Below are positions 51,905-61,290 of a stretch of DNA of 64,000 bases, piece by piece. The notes beneath the pieces are model-generated. The model was given only the letters and a program-made list of their open reading frames with translations, had not been told where the DNA came from and ran no database searches. A program made the position numbers and the translations under genes. Numbering within the stretch: position 1 is the stretch's first letter; each line of letters opens with the position of its first letter. This DNA is from JAJEFO01 sp965208685 (lineage in GTDB: Bacteria > Pseudomonadota > Alphaproteobacteria > Rhodobacterales > Rhodobacteraceae). The stretch lies in the NCBI GenBank assembly GCA_965208685.1, contig CBDBPL010000007.1, positions 3,286,001 to 3,350,000 of the forward strand, read 5' to 3'.

Positions 51905-54900
51905 ATGGCCGATATCAAGAAAATCCTGATTGCCAACCGTGGTGAAATCGCCATCCGCGTCATGCGCGCGGCAAACGAGCTCGGCAAGCGCACCGTCGGA
52001 ATCTTCGCGGAAGAGGACAAGCTGTGCCTCCACCGGTTCAAGGCGGACGAGGCCTATCGCATCGGGAAAGGGCTGGGCCCAGTTGCTGCCTATCTCTCCA
52101 TCGACGAGGTGATCCGGGTTGCCCAGGACAGCGGGGCCGACGCGATTCATCCGGGATATGGACTGCTCTCCGAGAACCCCGCGCTGGTCGAGGCCTGCGC
52201 CGAAGCCGGCATCACCTTCATAGGCCCGAAATCCGAGACCATGCGGGCTCTTGGCGACAAGGCAAGCGCGCGCAGGGTCGCGATCAAGGCCGGGGTGCCG
52301 GTCATTCCTGCATCGGACGTTCTGGGCAACGACATGGAACTCGTGCGCAAGCAGGCCGAGGAGATCGGCTATCCGATGATGCTCAAGGCATCCTGGGGTG
52401 GAGGCGGGCGCGGCATGCGCCCGATCCTGTCGCCCGACGAACTCGAGGAGAAGGTCCTGGAAGGGCGCCGCGAAGCGGAAGCGGCCTTCGGCAACGGCGA
52501 GGGCTATCTCGAAAAGATGATCCAGCGCGCACGCCACGTCGAGGTGCAGATCCTCGGCGACAGCCGCGGAAACATATACCACCTTTGGGAGCGCGACTGC
52601 TCCGTGCAACGCCGAAACCAGAAGGTGGTCGAGCGCGCGCCCGCGCCCTACCTGTCGGGCGCGCAGCGCGAAAGGCTTGCCGGCCTCGGCAAGAAAATTG
52701 CCGAGGAGGTGAGCTACGAGTGCGCGGGAACCATCGAGTTCCTGATGGACATGGATTCCGGGGAATTCTATTTCATCGAAGTGAATCCGCGCATCCAGGT
52801 CGAACACACCGTGACCGAAGAGGTGACCGGAATCGACATCGTCCAGGCCCAGATCCTGATCGCCGAAGGCAAGGGCCTGGTGGAGGCGACGGGCACGGCG
52901 TCGCAATACGACGTCGCCCTCAACGGCCACGCAATCCAGTGCCGGATCACGACGGAAGATCCGACCAACAACTTCATTCCGGACTACGGGCGCATCGCGG
53001 CCTACCGAGGCGCAAACGGCATGGGGATCCGGCTTGACGGTGGCACGGCCTACTCTGGGGCGGTCATCACGCGTTACTATGATTCACTTCTTGAGAAGGT
53101 CACCGCCTGGGCGCCCACCCCGGAAGCCGCGATATCCCGGATGGATCGTGCGCTTCGCGAATTCCGGATTCGTGGCGTCTCCACCAACATCGCCTTTGTC
53201 GAAAACCTGCTGAAGCATCCGACGTTTCGCAACAACGAGTATCACACGCGTTTCATAGACGAGACACCCGGGCTCTTCGACTTCAAGCCGCGACGCGACC
53301 GGGCAACCCGAATCCTGACCTACCTCGCGGACGTGACCGTCAACGGCCACCCCGAGACGCGAGACCGCCCCAAACCACCTGCAAGCCTCCGCGCACCGCC
53401 GCCGCCGCCACTCCAAGCCCGCGAACCGGCACAGGGCACACGTGATCTCCTGAAGAACAAGGGTGCCGAGGCGGTCGCGAACTGGATGCTGGAGCAAGAG
53501 CGGGTCCTGGTCACCGACACGACCATGCGGGACGGGCCGCAGTCTCTCCTCGCCACGCGGATGCGCTCGATCGACATGATCAACGTCGCACCGGCCTATG
53601 CGGCGAACCTGCCCGGACTGTTCAGCGTCGAATGCTGGGGGGGCGCCACCTTCGACGTCGCCTACAGGTTCCTGCATGAGTGTCCATGGCAGCGCCTCCG
53701 CGATCTCCGCGCGGCAATGCCAAACCTGCTCACCCAAATGCTTGTCCGCGGTTCCAATGCCGTCGGCTACACGAACTATCCCGACAACGTGGTCCGGTTC
53801 TTCATTCAGCGTGCAGCCCACAATGGCGTCGATCTCTTCCGGATCTTCGACCCGCTGAACTGGATCGAGAACATGCGGGTTTCGATGGACGCCGTTCTGG
53901 ACACCGGCGGCATCCTCGAAGCCGCAATCTGCTACACGGGCGACATTCACGACCCCGATCGTGCCAAGTACGATCTCAAGTACTACGTGTCCATGGCAAG
54001 GGAACTGAAGGAGGCCGGCACACATGTCCTTGGCTTGAAGGACATGGCGGGTCTCGCGAAGCCTGCCGCCGCACGGGCGCTGGTCAAGGCGCTCAAGGAG
54101 GAAGTCGGGCTGCCCGTTCACTTCCACACGCATGACACTGCCGGCATCGCTTGCGCCTCGATCCTCGCAGCGTCCGAGGCCGGCGTCGATGTCGTGGATT
54201 GCGCAATGGACGCGCTTTCCGGCAACACGTCGCAGGCCACCCTCGGCACCGTGGTCGAGGCGCTCAAGGGATCGGAGCGCGACACGCTTCTCGACATTGG
54301 CGCGATTCGGGAGATTTCGAATTACTGGGAGGGGGTGCGCGGGCACTACGCCGCGTTCGAATCCGGCCTTCAGGCCCCCGCGTCCGAGGTCTATCTGCAC
54401 GAGATGCCGGGCGGTCAGTTCACGAACCTGAAGGCCCAGGCCCGCTCGCTCGGATTGGAGGAACGCTGGCACGAGGTCGCCCACGCCTATGCTGACGTGA
54501 ACAGGATGTTCGGCGACATCGTGAAGGTGACACCCACCTCGAAAGTCGTGGGGGACATGGCCCTCATGATGGTGAGCCAGGGCCTCAGCGTCGAGGATGT
54601 CCTTGATCCGAAGCGCGAGGTCGCCTTTCCGGAAAGCGTTGTCGGCATGATGCGCGGGGACATTGGGCAACCACCAGGCGGCTGGCCCAAAGGCATCCAG
54701 AAGAAAGTCCTGAAGGGCGAGAAACCTGTTTCGACGCGACCCGGCGCGGACCTGGCGCCCGTGGACCTTGAAGGAGTGCGGCGCGAAATCAACGAAAGGT
54801 TCGAACGGGAGTTCAACGATGAAGACCTTGGCGGCTATCTCATGTACCCCAAGGTGTTTGCCGAGTACACCGAGCGCCACGACGTCTACGGTCCGGTTCG

Positions 54901-55348
54901 CACGCTGCCGACTCGCACGTTCTTCTACGGCATGGAACCGGGCGAGGAAATCTCCGTTGAGATCGACCCGGGGGTGACGCTGGAGATTCAGCTCCAGGCG
55001 GTGGCGGAAACCAACGAAGAGGGCATCGCCAAGGTGTTCTTCGAGTTGAACGGACAGCCGCGAACCGTGCGAATCGCCGACAGCTCGGCTCAAAGCGTGG
55101 CGGTGGCGCGCATCAAGGCCGATGCATCCAACAAGTGCCACATCGGCGCTCCGATGCCCGGCATCGTCGCGTCGGTCGCGGTGCAGGAGGGAGCCAACGT
55201 CAGGCAGGGCGACCTCATGCTGACCATCGAGGCGATGAAGATGGAAACCGGAATCCACGCCGACCGCGACTCCGTGGTCAAGTCCGTGCACGTGGCCCCC
55301 GGCACGCAGATTGACGCCAAGGATCTTCTGGTCGAATTGGAAGGTTAG
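51905..55348 (+). CDS. pyc: Pyruvate carboxylase
   Basis: 1147 residues, full length. The biotin carboxylase domain (KKILIANRGEIAIRVMRAAN, ASWGGGGRGMRP, EVNPRIQVEHTVTEEVTGID) is followed by a proline-rich linker near residue 500, the carboxyltransferase TIM barrel (TDTTMRDGPQSLLATRMRS, LGLKDMAGLAKP with the carboxylated Lys, HFHTHDTAG metal His pair) and the biotinyl domain with EAMKMETG. It makes oxaloacetate from pyruvate, feeding the TCA cycle; placement beside lactate-type oxidases fits growth on 2-hydroxy acids. The usual H of RD(A/G)HQSL reads P here, while the following Gln is kept. Start by family length and ATG 51905. Confidence 0.96.
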   Translation: MADIKKILIANRGEIAIRVMRAANELGKRTVGIFAEEDKLCLHRFKADEAYRIGKGLGPVAAYLSIDEVIRVAQDSGADAIHPGYGLLSENPALVEACAEAGITFIGPKSETMRALGDKASARRVAIKAGVPVIPASDVLGNDMELVRKQAEEIGYPMMLKASWGGGGRGMRPILSPDELEEKVLEGRREAEAAFGNGEGYLEKMIQRARHVEVQILGDSRGNIYHLWERDCSVQRRNQKVVERAPAPYLSGAQRERLAGLGKKIAEEVSYECAGTIEFLMDMDSGEFYFIEVNPRIQVEHTVTEEVTGIDIVQAQILIAEGKGLVEATGTASQYDVALNGHAIQCRITTEDPTNNFIPDYGRIAAYRGANGMGIRLDGGTAYSGAVITRYYDSLLEKVTAWAPTPEAAISRMDRALREFRIRGVSTNIAFVENLLKHPTFRNNEYHTRFIDETPGLFDFKPRRDRATRILTYLADVTVNGHPETRDRPKPPASLRAPPPPPLQAREPAQGTRDLLKNKGAEAVANWMLEQERVLVTDTTMRDGPQSLLATRMRSIDMINVAPAYAANLPGLFSVECWGGATFDVAYRFLHECPWQRLRDLRAAMPNLLTQMLVRGSNAVGYTNYPDNVVRFFIQRAAHNGVDLFRIFDPLNWIENMRVSMDAVLDTGGILEAAICYTGDIHDPDRAKYDLKYYVSMARELKEAGTHVLGLKDMAGLAKPAAARALVKALKEEVGLPVHFHTHDTAGIACASILAASEAGVDVVDCAMDALSGNTSQATLGTVVEALKGSERDTLLDIGAIREISNYWEGVRGHYAAFESGLQAPASEVYLHEMPGGQFTNLKAQARSLGLEERWHEVAHAYADVNRMFGDIVKVTPTSKVVGDMALMMVSQGLSVEDVLDPKREVAFPESVVGMMRGDIGQPPGGWPKGIQKKVLKGEKPVSTRPGADLAPVDLEGVRREINERFEREFNDEDLGGYLMYPKVFAEYTERHDVYGPVRTLPTRTFFYGMEPGEEISVEIDPGVTLEIQLQAVAETNEEGIAKVFFELNGQPRTVRIADSSAQSVAVARIKADASNKCHIGAPMPGIVASVAVQEGANVRQGDLMLTIEAMKMETGIHADRDSVVKSVHVAPGTQIDAKDLLVELEG

Positions 55349-55751
55349 GCGCCAGGTCGAGGCACGGCATCAACCAATCCGGGAGAGAAACGGTCGTTCC
55401 TGCGTGTGCCAGCCGGAATTGTGAATCCGGTTGCCCTTAGCTCCGCCCAAGCGGAAGCGGCGGCGGAAGCACTCGGCGGCGGCCGAAGATCTGGCGAAGC
55501 CTTGCCAGCAGTGCGTCGCTGGTCATGCGGCCGTCCCCTGCGCGGGTGACAATGGCCCGACCTCGCCGCGGTACCGAATGTTGTGGCGGCCAAGCTGGCC
55601 GATTCGGGTTACGCCCATCAGCTTCATGTCGCGCTCGATCTCGGCACGCAGGAGCTCCAGCGCCCGTTCGACTCCGACTTGCCCGGCGGCGGCGAGCGGG
55701 AAGAGATACCCACGGCCGATGCCCACGGCCTTGGCGCCCAGCGACAGCGCC

Positions 55752-55951
55752 TTCAGCACATGCGTACCGCGCTGAATGCCACTGCGTCGAGACGATCGCC
55801 AACGGCATCGACGATTTCGGTCAGTTGGTCCATTGGAGCGCGCGCGTCGAGCTGCCGACCGCCATGGTTCGAAAGCACGATGCCGGTACAGCCGATCTCG
55901 GCGGCGCGGCGAGCGTCCTCGACCATGACGCCCTTCAGGCAGAACTGTCCG
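55752..55951 (+). repeat. Shorter (200-bp) copy of the tandem duplication in the oxidase gene
   Basis: Starts TTCAGCACATGCGTACC and ends AACTGTCCG. Relative to the adjacent 216-bp copy it lacks about ten bases (TCCATCATCA), then ATC, then GGT; the rest appears identical by eye. Confidence 0.9.
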
Positions 55952-56167
55952 TTCAGCACATGCGTACCGCGCTGAATGCCACTGTCCATCATCACGTCGA
56001 GACGATCGCCAACGGCATCGACGATTTCGGTCAGTTGGTCCATTGGAGCGCGCGATCCGTCGAGCTGCCGACCGCCATGGTTCGAAAGCACGATGCCGGT
56101 ACAGCCGATCTCGGCGGCGCGGCGAGCGTCCTCGACGGTCATGACGCCCTTCAGGCAGAACTGTCCG
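55952..56167 (+). repeat. Longer (216-bp) copy of the tandem duplication in the oxidase gene
   Basis: 216 bp is an exact multiple of three and keeps the protein frame, so this is taken as the parental copy. It encodes the region from the NGQFCLKGVM segment through the active-site HGGRQ to SGIQRGTHVL. Confidence 0.9.
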
Positions 56168-56922
56168 TTCCAGTCGCTGACCATCCTGGTCACGTCGTCC
56201 CAGGTCATCGACGGATCCAGCATCTCGGTGAAATATCCGCCGATCGAACTGGCCCCCCCGCTCATGTCAACATGCCCTTCCAGCTGCGGAAGGCGGAAGC
56301 GCTCATGCGTGACGTAGTTGATGCCCCACATCGGCTTGATCGCGAACTGGATCATGCCGCCAAGCGTCAGCCGAAAGGGGATCGAAAAACCGGTACGGAG
56401 GTCGCGCTCACGGTTGCCGCCGGTGATCGAGTCGACCGTCAGCATCATCACCTCGACCCCGGCGCCCTTCGCATGCTGCATCATCGCCGTGTTCAGGCCG
56501 CGGTCCTTGTGGAAGTAGAACTGGTAGACCTGCGGGTTCCCGTGCCTTTGCCGCAACTCTTCCAGCGACACGGTGCCAAGCGAGGACACGCCGAACATCG
56601 TGCCGAACTTCTCCGCCGCCGCCGCCACCGCACGCTCTCCCTGGTGGTGGAACAGCCGCTGCAGCGCCGTGGGCGAACAGTAGACCGGCATGTCCAGTTT
56701 CTGGCCCATGACCGTGACCGACATGTCGACCTCTGACACCCCGCGCAGGACCGAAGGCAGCAGGTCGCAGCGGTCGAAGGCGCGCCTGTTCTCGACCATG
56801 GTCACTTCATCGTCGGCACCGCCGTCGATGTAGTCGAAGATCGGCCCCGGCAGGCGGCGCTTGGCCAGTCGCCGGAAGTCGTGGAAGTTATGGCAGTCCT
56901 TGAGCCGCATGGGTCCGGTATC

Positions 56923-58983
56923 CTAGTACGCGACCGAGGGCAGCCATGTGGCGAGTGTCGGCCAGTAAAAGACCAGCGACAGACCGATGAGCTGCAGGAT
57001 CACGAAGGGAATTATGCCGCGGTAGATGTGCGTCAGCTTGATCTCGGGCGGGCAGACGCCCTTGAGGTAGAACAGCGCAAACCCCACGGGCGGCGTCAGG
57101 AACGAAGTCTGCAGCGTCACCGCGACCAGGATCACGAACCAGACAAGCGCCGGTTCATCGATCACGCCAAAGCCCGGAATGTCAATGCCCAGCGAATTTA
57201 CGATCGGGCGCATGAGCGGCAGCACGATCAGCGAAATCTCGATCCAGTCGAGCACGAAGCCCAGAAGGAACACGATCAGGAGGATGAAGATCACGGTGCC
57301 GTTGGCACCGAGGCCCGTGGACTGCACCAGATGCTCGATCAGCTCGTCTCCGCCCAGCTCGCGAAGGACGTACGAAAAGACCGTGGCGCCGAGGAAGATC
57401 GCGAAGATGTAGGCCGTGGTGTTGAAGCAGGCGACCAGCACGTTCCACAGCTTCTGCATGGTCAGCCTGCGATAGCCGAGAGCCAGGAGCGTTGCACCCA
57501 GAGCGCCGATTCCCGAGGCTTCCGTCGGCGTGGTGAGCCCGGCAAAGATCGAGCCAAGCACTGCAAGGATCAGCGCCAAGGTCGGGATGACCGCGATCAA
57601 CACGTCGCGAACTGCACCCCAGTCAGGGCGCACAGCGCCTTCGGGCACCGGGGCGGCGTCGCGCTTGACCAGTGCCAGGACGAAAATGTAGGTGAGGTAC
57701 AGGGCGCCGATGATCACTCCGGGGAACACGGCTGCCATGAACAGGTCGCCGACGGACAGCGCCATCTGGTCAGCCATGATCACCAGCATGATCGATGGCG
57801 GGATCAGGATGCCCAGCGTGCCGCTTGCCGAGACGACGCCCGCCGCCAAGGTCGGCTGGTATTTCTGCTGCATCATCGACGACAGCGAAAGCACGCCCAG
57901 AAGCACGACCGAAGCACCGATGATCCCGGTGGACGCGGCAAGGATGATCCCGATCAGCGTGACGGTCATCGCCAGACCGCCCCGAACAGTGCCAAAGAGC
58001 CGCTGCATCGAGCTCATCAACCGCTCCGCAACGCCGCTTTCGTCGAGCATGAGCCCCATGAAAATGAACATCGGCAGTGCGACGAGGACCGCGTTCGACA
58101 TCGTCGCGTAGACGCGGTTCACCACCGCGCCGAGTGTCAGGTAATCAAGCCCGGTGAACGTGCTTTCAAGCCCAGTCCAGAGCATCAGGTCGTTGTCGAA
58201 CAGATAGGCCAGCCCGCAGAAGGCCACGCCGACACCGGCCAGCACCCAGGCAACCGGATAGCCGGTGAACAGCAGCGCTATGAAGGTCAGGAACATCGCG
58301 ATGACGAGCTTTTCCTCCGTGGTTTCCACCAGGAACGTCAGCGCGATGCAGACTGCGGCAAAGCCGAGCAGCACCAGAACGATCCTGCGCAGTCGGGCAC
58401 CCTCCCGTTCCGATGCCGGACCCGTCCAGAGCGCATGAGCGTCGTGAATCAGCCGCGCAAGTGCGGCAAGCGCCAGCAGGACAAAGCTGATCGGTATGAT
58501 TGCCTTGAACGCCCAGCGGGCGGGCAGGCCAATTGGGCTGTCGGAACGTTCATTTACCCGCCAGCTTTCGTAGAAGTAGTCGTAGCCCTGATCGATCATC
58601 AGATAAAGGAAAGGAACCAGCAGCGTCAGGATGCCGAGAACCTCGATGATCCGCTGGGCGCGGCGGCTGAGCTGCATGTGCAGCACGTCGACCCGCACGT
58701 GGCTGTCGGTGACCAGCGCGTAGGAGATGCCGATCATCGTGACCAGCCCGTAGAAGTGCCACTGGATCTCGTCGAGCTTTGGGTAGTTCTGGCTTAGCAG
58801 GTATCGCAGCGAGACTTGCGCGAAGATCGCCGAGATCAAGAGAACGTTCGCCCACATCACGACATGGCCAATCGCCTTGACGCCCCGGTCGATGACGACC
58901 GCAATCTTCTGGCGGTCGGGTTCTTCGTGCTCAAGCAGCCCTTCGTATGTTCCCAGCGGGTCCTTCGGTGCGTTCGCGGCCAT
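56923..58983 (-). CDS. TRAP transporter fused permease (DctQ-DctM)
   Basis: 686 residues from ATG 58983 (GAGAGGAGATC upstream). The first 200 or so residues form a four-helix DctQ-like part (VSLRYLLSQNYPKLDEIQWH is typical). The rest is the 12-helix DctM part with MFLTFIALLFTGYPVAWVLA, VALPMFIFMGLMLDESGVAE and LGILIPPSIMLVIMADQM. Fusion of the small and large subunits is known in TRAP systems. With the binding protein encoded upstream it should import a 2-hydroxy or 2-oxo monocarboxylate by sodium symport, judging from the oxidase gene downstream. Confidence 0.93.
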   Translation of the reverse strand: MAANAPKDPLGTYEGLLEHEEPDRQKIAVVIDRGVKAIGHVVMWANVLLISAIFAQVSLRYLLSQNYPKLDEIQWHFYGLVTMIGISYALVTDSHVRVDVLHMQLSRRAQRIIEVLGILTLLVPFLYLMIDQGYDYFYESWRVNERSDSPIGLPARWAFKAIIPISFVLLALAALARLIHDAHALWTGPASEREGARLRRIVLVLLGFAAVCIALTFLVETTEEKLVIAMFLTFIALLFTGYPVAWVLAGVGVAFCGLAYLFDNDLMLWTGLESTFTGLDYLTLGAVVNRVYATMSNAVLVALPMFIFMGLMLDESGVAERLMSSMQRLFGTVRGGLAMTVTLIGIILAASTGIIGASVVLLGVLSLSSMMQQKYQPTLAAGVVSASGTLGILIPPSIMLVIMADQMALSVGDLFMAAVFPGVIIGALYLTYIFVLALVKRDAAPVPEGAVRPDWGAVRDVLIAVIPTLALILAVLGSIFAGLTTPTEASGIGALGATLLALGYRRLTMQKLWNVLVACFNTTAYIFAIFLGATVFSYVLRELGGDELIEHLVQSTGLGANGTVIFILLIVFLLGFVLDWIEISLIVLPLMRPIVNSLGIDIPGFGVIDEPALVWFVILVAVTLQTSFLTPPVGFALFYLKGVCPPEIKLTHIYRGIIPFVILQLIGLSLVFYWPTLATWLPSVAY

Positions 58984-59106
58984 GTCGATCTCCTCTCTCG
59001 GTCCCGTCTGGAAAGCACAGATACTGGCGCGTGCCCACACGATTCCGAAAATCGGGAAATCCGGCGATCCGGGGCGACGAGTCCTGCCGCCCCGGAACCG
59101 AGGCTG

Positions 59107-60156
59107 TTACTTTCGCGGCAGGAAGGCGTGTTGCTTCCAGAGCTGGTAGCCGTCGCGGAACTCGTTCATGTCAGCGAGGACCTTGGCGAAGAACTCGTTG
59201 TTGGCGGACTCTTCGGCAGCGACTTCTTCCCAGGTGGCCCGGTAGGTGTCGAGCATTTCCTGTGACCACTGCTTGATGGTCACGCCGTTGTTCTCGACGT
59301 TGTCGATCAGCACGTCATGCTGGATCGCCTCGCCCTCGGCGAAGCTGTCGGTCATCGACGCCTTGCAGGCATTCTCGATGATCGCCTTGTGCGTGTCGTT
59401 GACTTCGGCCCAGACGTCCTTGTTGATGATCAGCTCAAACAGGGTTGCCTGCTGGTGCCAGCCGGGGAAGTAGTTGAACTTCACCAGCTTGTGGAAGCCA
59501 AGACGCGCGTCGATGGCGGGCATCGAGAACTCGGTCGCGTCGATGGCGCCCTTCTCCAGCGCCGGGAAGATCTCGCCGCCGGGCAGCAGCGAGGTGGCAA
59601 CGCCAAGCTTCTGCATGACCTTGCCGCCGAGGCCGAAGAAGCGCATCTTCAGCCCTTCCAGGTCGGCCGGCGAGTTGATCTCGTTGGCGAACCAGCCCGA
59701 GGTTTCCGGCGCGATGATTGCGCAGGGGATGACATGGACGTTGTAGCCCGCCTGGTCGTACATCTCCTGATACAGCGAAAGGCCGTTGCCATAGTAGATC
59801 CAGGCCATGTATTCGCCCGCCTCCGGACCGAACGGAACGGCGGAAAAGAGCGGCGCGGCCGGGATCTTGCCCGCCCAGTAGCCGGCGGTGGTGTAGCCCG
59901 AGTTGATCTTTCCGGTCGACACGGCGTCGAGGATCTCGAACGGCGGAACCAGTTCGCCCGGTTCGTACACCTTCATCTTCAGCGTGCCGCCCGACATCAG
60001 GTCGAGCTGTTCGGCGACTCGCGGGATAGGCGAACCGAGCCCGGGCAGCGCTGTCGAGAACGCGATCGGGGTCTTCAGCAGCAGCTTGTCGGCCGCAACC
60101 GCTGGCGCAGCGATCAGGCTGGCAGCAAGGGCGAGGCTCGTAAGGGTCTTTTTCAT
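59107..60156 (-). CDS. TRAP transporter substrate-binding protein (DctP family)
   Basis: 349 residues with a signal peptide (MKKTLTSLALAASLIAAPAV, cut near AVA-ADK). DctP features include PPFEILDAVSTGKINSGYTT, SPADLEGLKMRFFGLGGKVM (including the ligand-binding Arg) and GAIDATEFSMPAIDARLGF. The order LxxLKMR...GAIDATE fits the subgroup binding monocarboxylates such as lactate or 2-oxo acids. It is the first gene of the leftward operon and has AGGAGAC before its ATG. It is divergent from the GntR/FadR regulator. Confidence 0.93.
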   Translation of the reverse strand: MKKTLTSLALAASLIAAPAVAADKLLLKTPIAFSTALPGLGSPIPRVAEQLDLMSGGTLKMKVYEPGELVPPFEILDAVSTGKINSGYTTAGYWAGKIPAAPLFSAVPFGPEAGEYMAWIYYGNGLSLYQEMYDQAGYNVHVIPCAIIAPETSGWFANEINSPADLEGLKMRFFGLGGKVMQKLGVATSLLPGGEIFPALEKGAIDATEFSMPAIDARLGFHKLVKFNYFPGWHQQATLFELIINKDVWAEVNDTHKAIIENACKASMTDSFAEGEAIQHDVLIDNVENNGVTIKQWSQEMLDTYRATWEEVAAEESANNEFFAKVLADMNEFRDGYQLWKQHAFLPRK

Positions 60157-60229
60157 GGAAGTCTCCTCCAGAAAGGTTTGGAACTTGCGCTCCGTTTGCA
60201 GGGCGCGGGATCGCCCGACGCCTTGTTAT

Positions 60230-60248
60230 TGGTCAATAATATTTACCA
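60230..60248. promoter_or_regulatory. Candidate FadR-type operator TGGT-N11-ACCA near the TRAP genes
   Basis: TGGT at 60230-60233 and ACCA at 60245-60248 flank an AT-only-like 11-base centre, about 75 bp upstream of the dctP start. The same architecture recurs at 60436-60456. A further half-site TATTTACCAT occurs near 60270. Confidence 0.6.
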
Positions 60249-60435
60249 TCACCATAAGTCAACAATTTTATTTACCATTTGTAGCGAATCTGCCTGATAA
60301 CTCTGCCGAGCGCTCACTGCCCGGCGCTCCAGCCAAAGCGATCCTGCCATAAAGCATTCAGTATGATATACCAAAAAAACAAGAGGTTATTGAAATTCCG
60401 GCGCGAGAGGAAAACGACTTGAAATTTCCGATCAG

Positions 60436-60456
60436 GTGGTTATTTTACTTGACCAC
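60436..60456. promoter_or_regulatory. Candidate FadR-type operator GTGGT-N11-ACCAC near the regulator gene
   Basis: A perfect 5-bp inverted repeat with an 11-base AT-rich centre lies 36 bp upstream of the regulator start, so it is well placed for autoregulation. The identical TGGT-N11-ACCA core on the transporter side suggests one protein binds both. Confidence 0.65.
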
Positions 60457-60492
60457 GGACGCCAACACTTCCAGTCAGCGAGGTAGGCTGAT

Positions 60493-61290
60493 ATGACATC
60501 CACTGCGCTCTTCGAACCGGTCGGGCACGAATCACTGGCCGATTCCGTCGTCGCGCAAATCGAAGACCTGATTGCTTCGGGCGTTCTGAAACAAGGGCGC
60601 AGGCTGCCGGCAGAGCGCGACCTCGCCGAGATGCTGGGCGTGTCGCGGCCAAAACTGCGCGAAGCGTTGCAGGTCCTTGAGGAACGCGGGCTTGTCTCCT
60701 CGCGGCACGGCGAGGGTACGTTTGTCTCGCCGCTGACCGGGCAAGCCATGCTGCCGGCCCTGCTTGCGCTCTACGGGCGCAATGAGCAGACCTTCTTCGA
60801 CTACCTCGAGTACCGCCGCGAGCAGGAGGGGTTTGCGGCCCGGCTTGCGGCGCGCCGAGCGACTCGGGCCGACAAGGAAAGGATCGAGGAGATTCTTGCC
60901 GAAACCGAAAGGGCATGGACCGAGAACGACGCCGAAGCCGCCCGCGAGGCGGACTTCGCCTTGCACGCGGCGATCGTCGACGCCAGCCAGAACGCGACCT
61001 TGATTCACATGATGGCATCCATCTACGAGCTGACGCGGCAGGGCGTGTTCTACAACCGTGATTTCCTGAAGACGATCGACGGGTCCGGCCAGAGGCTCTT
61101 GGAGCAGCACCTGGAACTGGGCAAGGCCGTGATTGACGGCGACGAGGCCCGCGCCGAAAAGGCGGCACTCGATCACATCGACTTCGTGGAGCAGTCGTTC
61201 CGCTTGGGCATCGAGCAGCGGCGACGCGAGACCATGGCCGAAAAGCGCCGGATGTTGTCAAGGGAGGTTCGGAAAGGAAAGGGGATCTAG
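60493..61290 (+). CDS. GntR-family (FadR subfamily) transcriptional regulator
   Basis: 265 residues. The winged helix reads LADSVVAQIEDLIASGVLKQ, then GRRLPAERDLAEMLGVSRPK and LREALQVLEERGLVSSRHGE. The all-helical FCD domain has the metal-binding pattern D..LH..I (EADFALHAAIVDASQN), a second His in EQHLELGKAVIDGDEARAEK and a third in AALDHIDFV. FadR-type regulators of this kind (LldR, PdhR, GlcC) respond to lactate, pyruvate or glycolate, which matches the divergent TRAP/oxidase operon. Confidence 0.93.
   Translation: MTSTALFEPVGHESLADSVVAQIEDLIASGVLKQGRRLPAERDLAEMLGVSRPKLREALQVLEERGLVSSRHGEGTFVSPLTGQAMLPALLALYGRNEQTFFDYLEYRREQEGFAARLAARRATRADKERIEEILAETERAWTENDAEAAREADFALHAAIVDASQNATLIHMMASIYELTRQGVFYNRDFLKTIDGSGQRLLEQHLELGKAVIDGDEARAEKAALDHIDFVEQSFRLGIEQRRRETMAEKRRMLSREVRKGKGI

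Larger units (their letters stand above)
55523..56910 (-). pseudogene. Alpha-hydroxy-acid oxidase (LldD-like) gene broken by an internal tandem duplication
   Basis: Read from ATG 56910 it is a normal FMN 2-hydroxy-acid dehydrogenase: MRLKDCHNFHDFRRLAKRRL, MLTVDSITGGNRERDLRTG, then VLSNHGGRQLDGSRAP with the active His. At 56167 a segment of 216 bp begins that is immediately repeated as a 200-bp copy (55951-55752). The second copy has lost three bases twice and ten bases once. The ten-base loss shifts the frame, so translation ends at 55753 with AVAFSAVRMC. The authentic C-terminus (KALSLGAKAVGIGRGYLFPL to a stop at 55523) survives in the other frame. Without the duplication the gene would be intact. 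It is the last gene of the TRAP operon. An assembly error is a real alternative. Confidence 0.85.

Noticed and set aside
55437..55808. Extra short frames around the 3' end of the broken oxidase gene
   Set aside because: Only the 55523-55759 minus frame (true C-terminus of the oxidase) is protein-like; the others are out-of-frame shadows.
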